The notes beneath the pieces are model-generated. The model made no database searches. It was not told where the DNA came from and worked only from the letters and a program-made list of their open reading frames with translations. A stretch of 64,000 nucleotides of DNA, taken from the NCBI GenBank assembly GCA_026545765.1, contig CM048841.1, forward strand, positions 4,039,712-4,103,711. Direction: 5' to 3'. This document shows, one piece after another, positions 57,285 through 64,000 of this stretch. The translations under genes were made by a program, and so were the position numbers. How positions within the stretch are numbered: the stretch's first letter is position 1; the number at the start of each line of letters is the position of its first letter. The DNA comes from Plantago major (Eukaryota > Streptophyta > Magnoliopsida > Lamiales > Plantaginaceae).

Positions 57285-57667
57285 TGAGGATTATGAGCAG
57301 GGATTGTTGTCTCATGAGAGGTGAAATATATACTCCAAATTCTCTGCAGGATTCTGAAATCAAGGTTATTTTTTGTGTTCTTGATAAATTTTAATTACAT
57401 ATTTAATTCGAATTACAATAAATTATAAATCAACTAACTAAGAACTCCATTCGAAATAATATAAGACTCCATTCAGAAAAATAACACTCATGCAGAATTG
57501 CAGATCCTGCAAAAGACTTCCACTCGATGGATTCACATGGTGTATTATTTTTATGCCATTCTAGCTAGTATTTTTCGTTATACTTAAATTTAATTGAATA
57601 AAATACCAGACAACATGCTTATGTGACCCTTACATGATAATGTATCTCACGTTGGAGTGTTATTATT
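57285..57667. other. Spacer, nothing recognised
   Basis: AT-rich sequence between the MFS pseudogene and the gypsy element; no coding frame seen. Confidence 0.5.
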
Positions 57668-60600
57668 TGTTGACACGGACATGTGTCCAATCCGTTAAGG
57701 ACGCCATAGAGCGTGTCCTAAAGCGCATCAAGGCTGAGATAGCCAATTCAATGCTAGTCCGACCTTCGAATGGTCCGACATAAAGGAAACCATCTCAGGT
57801 CAACTAGTATCTACAAGTCAGCATGCCATCTCAGCTAGGTCCGACCAAGCTAGACAGGTGACTTCCAAACCTGACAAAAGGTCACATGGTCCTTCCAAGT
57901 ACCGCAAACTGTCAGTCCTAGGATGCTAAACGGACCGGACGAGAGAACCTCGGACGCCATCACCGCAGTAAGACCAAACGTATATAACAGAACCATTGAG
58001 ATACTTCCGTGGAACTCCAGGTTCGGACACCTTGGGTTGCCCAAAGCCAGATCAACCAAGCATACAGATCTGTCCGAGGGACTTACACGGACCCAACGTG
58101 CGGAACAATACTCTCGGTGGAAAAGGTCCAAACTACCCTTCCAGGCCCATTAATTAGTATTGGATTACTATTCACTAATGGGCTATGGGTCAAAGGTAGC
58201 ATTGATGTCCAAATCTGAAGCATACACTTGGCATCATCTTGTGAGCCACCTCATAAGCATATGATAACTATAAATATAGCGCAAGGTCCAAGACCTTGAG
58301 GTAAGCGAGATCATAGTGAGAATCCCTAAGTCATAAACACTATCGATTTCATAACCTTCCCCATAACTATTACATTGAGAGCTTCCAACTCTCTCTTGAG
58401 TAAAGTCTCTTACCGGATTGACATATGCAATCGGGTAACCCATTCTAACCCCCCCCCCCCCCCCCACTCAGTCCTTTCAGGTACTCTAGCTCGGACCAGT
58501 ATCGCTGCGGACTTCGAGAAGGAGGCGGATCCTAGATTAGGTTACTCGTAATAATTTAGTTGGTGTTCGAGGCTTTACCCCTCAGGCTCGGGGTGAAGGA
58601 AGCCTAAACGGAAGGAGAGAGTATCAAGAAGGGGATAATAGGCATCCAGGAGTTCCGCGACAAGCACCTCCGAGAGACAGAGATCAAGTAGCAGAAACAG
58701 TTCCAGTGGTCCAGATAGATGAACTCCCCGCAGATGTAGCTGTTCATCCGAGTAAAGGAGAGATCATGATTGCTGACGAGATCTACGCTCATCAGAAGGC
58801 TTTGGAGGCCTAAATTCTGAATCTCGGACGCCTGGTAAAAGACCATGAGCAGATAACTACTAGTGCCCCAACTCCCTTGTGCGATGACATCATGAGAGAG
58901 AAGGAAAGAAACAGAAACTCGGATCAAGTGATTCCGAACTTGGAATACTATTACGGGGATACCTATCCCGTTGGTCACCTGACAAAGTACAACAGTAAGA
59001 TGGACTCCAAAGGAATGAGTGACAATACGAAAGCTCTCACGTTCCCATCTACTCTCTTTGGAACAGCCATGGATTGGTACACTGCTTTACCAAACAAGTC
59101 AATAAGGTCATATGCGGACCTCTCCTCCAAGTTTCTGGGACGGTTTGGAAAGTCGAAAAGAAGAAAGCGTACCGTCGAGCACCTGGTAGAAGTTATACAG
59201 CGGGAGCAAGAGGATCTAAGGACCTTCCTAGATCGCTTTTACGCGGAAGTTCTTCGAGTTGAGCCACACAGTATTAAGGAACGGGTCCGTCACCTGTATG
59301 TTAATACTTTCAACTCAGAGCTCCGCAGAAAACTCTCCAGTCAAGAAGTGAGGAGTGAAAAGCATTTGGATGACATCTGTGAAGAAGTGATGTATGGAGA
59401 GGAGTACCGAAGGAATGTTCCAGTAAGAGCTGGTTCCAAGAAAGGAAAGGAGCCGATGAAACAAGAGCAACGCCAGGGGAAACTTGACCCGAGGAAGGAT
59501 CACAGAGATAAGGGCTTCCACAGAGAAAGGAGTCCGCCGAGGAGATACGCGGATTATACCCGTCTCAATAGACCAAGATCCGACATCTTGGCGATTATCA
59601 TTGAGAAGAAGCTGGATGTCCAATGGCCAAAGCCCTCTCACAACAACCGGAAGAATAAGAATGCAAAGGGTTACTGCAAGTTCCACAAGTGCCGTGGTCA
59701 TGAGACCATGGATCGTATTCAATTGAAAGCGAGGTTGAACACACAGTAAGGCAAGCGAAGGAGCACGTCTATGCGGATGAGCCTTCCAGGCATGATAGAA
59801 CGGAGCGAAGGAGGGAGGAAAATGTTATAGAACCACCACCCCATCCGCTATCCTTGCCACCTCCGCCGGCTAACTATCCACCTCGCACGGACCGACACCC
59901 ATACAGGTACGCTGATGACGTTGAAATGGAGAACGCTCCATACAGCGAAGTGATCAACACCATCGCAGGCGGACCAACTAGGGGCGATAGTAGGAACGCG
60001 AGAGAACGGACAGTTCAGAATCTTCGGAACAATGACAGATCGTATGCTGCTCCAGCAATTCGAGGGACAAACCCCATATCCTTTGATGATAGCGAGATCC
60101 CTCCTCCTATGGCAGGAGGAGAAGACGTTGACTATCCGGATGTCCCGCTGGTGGTTTCTTTAACCATCGCAACTTGTCGGGTAAACAAGATCCTGGTAGA
60201 CACGGGGAGTTTCTCGAACATCATCTCCAAATCGGCAATAGATCAGATGAACCTGGGAAGAATCCGATATGAGAGAGTCAACACCTCCATATTAGGGTTC
60301 GGAGGAGGTACTGTCCGTCCTTTAGGAAGTGTCATACTTCACGTTTCACTTGGGACGCATCCTGCAAGAGTGACACAACAAGTCCGTTTTGTAGTGGTGG
60401 ACCGAACTTTCGACTACAATGCTATCTTCGGTCGTCCAGGGTTTAATCAATTTCGAGCTATACCTTCCACTCTCCATAATAGGATGAAGTTACCGACTCC
60501 CTTCGGAGTTGGAGAAGAGGTAGGAAACATCCGTGAAGGTTGGGAATGTTATATTATGTCCACAAGAAGAGCGTCCGCCCCTGGTGATCACTTTGACCTC

Positions 60601-63600
60601 GCACCCATGATTGTTCTTCCGGCCAAAAAGGAGAATCCGCAGATTGGAGTAGGGAGCCAGAAAGAAGTTTCCTAGAACTGTGCGAATCGAGCCTTATGAA
60701 ACTCTCAAGGAAATTGAGATTGTTGCTGGAAGCCCGGACAAGAAGATAAGAATCGGAACATAGATGAATGCGGAGGTGGAAATGAAGCTCATTGCTTGTC
60801 TCCGAGATAATAGTGATGTGTTTTCTTGGAGTACCGATAACCTGAAGGGAATAGATCCGAGGATTACTGTTCACCGTCTAAACATGGATCCCTCGATTAA
60901 GTTTATCCGTCAAAAGATGAAGGATTTCGGTCCGATCAAAGATGCCATCATATCCGTTGAGGCTGATCGACTCCTGAAAGCAGGGCACATCGAAGAGGTC
61001 CGTTATTCCGATTGGGTTTGCAACGTGGTTCTGGTAGAGAAATCGCCGGGCAAATGGCGGATGTGCAATGATTTCACCAGGTTCAACAAGTTCTGCCCAA
61101 AAGATCCATACCCTTTGCCACTGATAGATCAATTAGTTGACTCCACGTCCGGATGCGCGTTACTGAGTTTCATGGATGCATACCAAGGTTTTTACCAAAT
61201 TCGGATGGCCAAGGAAGACATCAAGAAAACTTTCTTGATTGCGGGAGTATCTTGCTTGGTGATGCCCTTCGGATCGAAAAATGCAGGGGCCACTTACCAA
61301 CGACTGGTGAATCAGATGTTCAGGGAAGAAATTGGAAAAACCATGGAAGTGTCGTGGATGACATGCTCGTTAAAACAAAAGCGAAAGCAACACGTGGATC
61401 ATTTGAACAAGTGTTTCGCTATCCTTAGGAAATGCAGTATGGCCGAATCCGGAAAAATGCACCTTCGGAGTGAAGGGAGGAAAGTTCCTCGGATACATGG
61501 TCACAGAGAGAGGGATAAGCGCAAACCCCGAGAAGATCAAGGCAATCCTAGATTTGCTGCATCCGAAGAACCTCAATGAGGTACAGAAACTCATAGGACG
61601 CCTCATGTCCTTAAGTCGTTTTATTTCACGATATGCGGAGAAGAACCTTTCGTTCTTCAAAATCCTCCGGAAAGGAGAGAGCTTTGAGTGGACTGCGGAA
61701 TGTTCTGAGGCTTTTGAAAATTTGAAAAAGTACCTCCATTCCCCTCCACTGCTCTCCAAACCCGTCGAAGGAGAACCACTCTACCTCTACCTAGCAATCA
61801 CGGAAGAGGCAATGAGTTCCGTATTAGTACGGATTCAAGCTAATGATCACTTGCCAATCTACTATCTTAGCAAAGCCCTTGCTGGGGCGGAGACAAGATA
61901 CGTGAAGATTGAGAAATTTGCATATGTTTTGGTTTACACCGCAAGACGGTTAAAGCCATACTTCAAGTCTCACAAAATAGTGGTACTAACTACGGAACCT
62001 TTGAAATAGGTCCTGGGAAAGCTTGATCAATCCGGGCGACTCTATAAGTGGGCGGTCGAGCTGAGTGAATACGACATTTGCTACCAGGCTCCATCAGCCA
62101 AGAAGGCTCAAGTCCTCACCGACTTCTTAGCGGAATACCCTGAGGCGGACTCAGAGAAAATCCCTGACAAACAGACGTTTGAATGCCTAATCACCAAGCA
62201 GATTATTCGGAAGCCAGTTCCGCCAACGTTCAACCCGGAAAATCTCGAGGATGCTCAATTCATCAATCAGTCCTTGCCTGCATCGTTCGAGGAAACTCGG
62301 GTCAACCAAATGTTCCTTCTCGACGATGTCACAAGCAGATCCGGTACTAACAACTCCGGACCGAAAATCAGAGAGAAGGAGGAACAAAAGTTGGAATCTC
62401 AGGAGCTCACAGAAGATCTCCAAACCGAAAAACATCCTTCTGATGTCTGGACATTGGAAGTGGATGGTTCCTCCACTGGAAGAGTGGGGGGATTGGAATC
62501 TATCTTAAGAGCCCTAATGGCGCGGAACTCGACTACGCGATATCCTTGGAATTCAAAGTCACCAATAATGAGGTTGAGTATGAAGCACTGTTAGTCGGGC
62601 TATGTCTGGCCAAATCCCTGCAAGTTCGGAAGCTCAAAGCTTACACGGACTCACAGCTAGTTGAAGCCCAATTTTCAGGAACTTTTGCCACAAAAGGTCC
62701 TTCGATGATCAAGTATCTTGAACTAATCAAGCAGGAAGCCAACCACTTTGAGGAATTTACCCTGGAAAAGTTTGACAGAGCCTGGAATGAAAGAGCAGAC
62801 GCTCTGGAAAAATACGCATCCGCAACAGCGGCTCTAGACACGAGGAGAGTAATCCTACTCACTATTACTGACTCATCCGTCATGAATCTCAATTCAGCTG
62901 TCATGATGACTGACACAGGAAGAAACTGGATGACTGACATCTTTAACTATCTCAAGGACGGATATCTACCAGCTGATCCGAAGGAATCAAGGAGTGTGCA
63001 ATGCCGAGCGAACAGATACTTTATACAGGGAGAAGATTTGTACAAGAGATCTTTTGCCGGAACTTATTTGAGGTGTTTGAGCCCGCTAGAAGCAAAGACT
63101 GTGCTGGAAGAGATACACAACGGAAGCTGCGGAAGTCATTCCGGGGGAAGAACTCTTGCCCAGAAAATCATACGACAAGGCTATTACTGGCCTACCATTG
63201 ATAAGGATTCCGCCAACCATGCCTGGAGATGCCCCGATTGCCAATATTATGCGAACATTCCACATCGTCCGACACATCCTATGATTCCGTCAATCATAGC
63301 ATGTTCGTCTGATCAGTGGGGCATCGATATTTTCGGACCGTTCCCAAGGAGCACTCAACAGAAGAAATTCTTAATCGTGGCCGTGGAATATTTCACCAAG
63401 TGGGTAGAAGCTGAAGCTGTGGCAACCATTACGGAAAGTCGAGTGCGGACCTTCATTTGGAAAAACATCATTTGCCGCTTTGGCCTACCCAGAGTTCTTG
63501 TCTCGGACAATGGTGCTCAATTTTCAGGCAATAGGCTCAAGGAATGGTTGGCGTCCTTCAAGATTGAACAACGTTTCACATCTGTTGGATATCCACAAGC

Positions 63601-64000
63601 TAATGGGCAAGCCGAGTCCACAAACAAGACAATAGTCAAGATCCTAGAGAAGCGGTTGAGGACTTCTCAAGAAAGCTGGGCGGACGACCTAGATGGTGTA
63701 CTATGGGCCCATCGCACCACTGCGCGGACCGCGACTAGAGAAACCCCATTCACCTTGGTTTATGGCTCGGAAGCAGTTATACCAGCGGAAATTGCAATCG
63801 AGACTATGAGAGTCCAAGAGTTCGATGATTCCGTCAACTACGAAGCTCGGATATTCGATCTGGACATGCTGGAACAAAAACGAACTGAAGCACTGGCTAA
63901 TATCCATAGGTATCAAGCAACTGCTGCCCGAGCCTACAACAGGAATGTTCAGGCAAAAAACTTGCAGGTCGGAGACCTAGTACTTCGCCGGGCTGACATC
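57668..64000 (+). mobile_element. Ty3/gypsy element, Tat-like, truncated by window edge
   Basis: A probable 5' LTR starts at TGTTGACACGGACATGTGTC and contains CTATAAATATAG near 58268 and a poly-C run near 58450. Its end is near 58490-58560 but was not fixed. The parts are gag (58877-59749, with the retrotransposon-gag block SKFLGRFGKSKRRKRTVEHL), protease (about 60140-60480, ILVDTGSFSNI), reverse transcriptase (about 60890-61400, RMCNDFTRFNKFCPKDPYPL) and a first RNase H (61600-62000). A second RNase H-like domain follows (about 62460-62830, VTNNEVEYEALLVGLCLAKS), then integrase (about 63100-64000, with zinc-binding and catalytic core LIVAVEYFTKWVEAEAVATI). The second RNase H places it in the Tat group. 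It is broken in several places. Age is unknown because the 3' LTR is outside the window. Confidence 0.87.

Noticed and set aside
58445-58466. Poly-C run as a functional or structural signal
   Set aside because: A homopolymer inside the gypsy 5' LTR; length may even be a sequencing effect.
1-64000. tRNA or rRNA genes
   Set aside because: I saw no cloverleaf with A and B box words and no rRNA-like sequence, though tRNA detection by eye is weak.

Overview
This is nuclear DNA from a flowering plant, almost certainly a eudicot. The host genes have short exons with GT-AG introns and match Arabidopsis gene families closely. An asterid (perhaps Lamiales) origin is an impression only. The window is AT-rich, repeat-rich accessory chromatin. 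I recognise four host genes, all on the + strand. Two look intact: a sugar-phosphate/phosphate translocator of the NST/TPT superfamily (8486-12890, 7 exons, 335 aa, closest by memory to At3g14410) and a COBRA-like GPI-anchored cell-wall protein most like COBL4/IRX6 (29061-31686, 6 exons, 445 aa). Two are dead: a clade-I BAHD acyltransferase (33528-50185) and an UNE2-like major facilitator (50853-57284). Each dead gene carries small frame breaks and an LTR retrotransposon inside coding sequence.

Layout. 61-4949: a PIF/Harbinger DNA transposon with TTA target duplication, both genes present but damaged, and a Stowaway MITE in a transposase intron. 5500-7633: a Mutator-like non-autonomous element with long imperfect terminal inverted repeats, a 10-bp target duplication and internal tandem repeats. 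8486-12890: translocator gene. 13340-27550: a repeat field of about 3-kb tandem units without coding capacity, containing CACTA-1 (14259-19631), a solo LTR (24583-25905) and five copies of a hairpin-forming motif. 29061-31686: COBL4-like gene with plastid ycf2 DNA in an intron. 31960-33410: a fragment of the MFS gene and three MITEs.

33528-50185 is a four-level nest: BAHD gene, then Ty1/copia A inside it, then Ty1/copia B inside A, then CACTA-2 (37051-44859) inside the integrase region of B. Each insertion has matching target duplications (GAACA, GTTTT, TTA), so the order of events can be read directly. 50853-57284: the MFS pseudogene, split by a young Ty1/copia element C (51494-56237; LTRs differ at 2 of 191 positions). 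57668-64000: a Ty3/gypsy element of the Tat type with a second RNase H domain, running off the window edge.

No operon-like cooperation exists among these genes. The main story is repeated transposon invasion of two neighbouring host genes, with the translocator and COBL4-like genes escaping exon damage. I found no tRNA, rRNA, CRISPR or clear ncRNA gene. The least explained material is the 3-kb tandem unit and its hairpin motif upstream of the COBL4-like gene.
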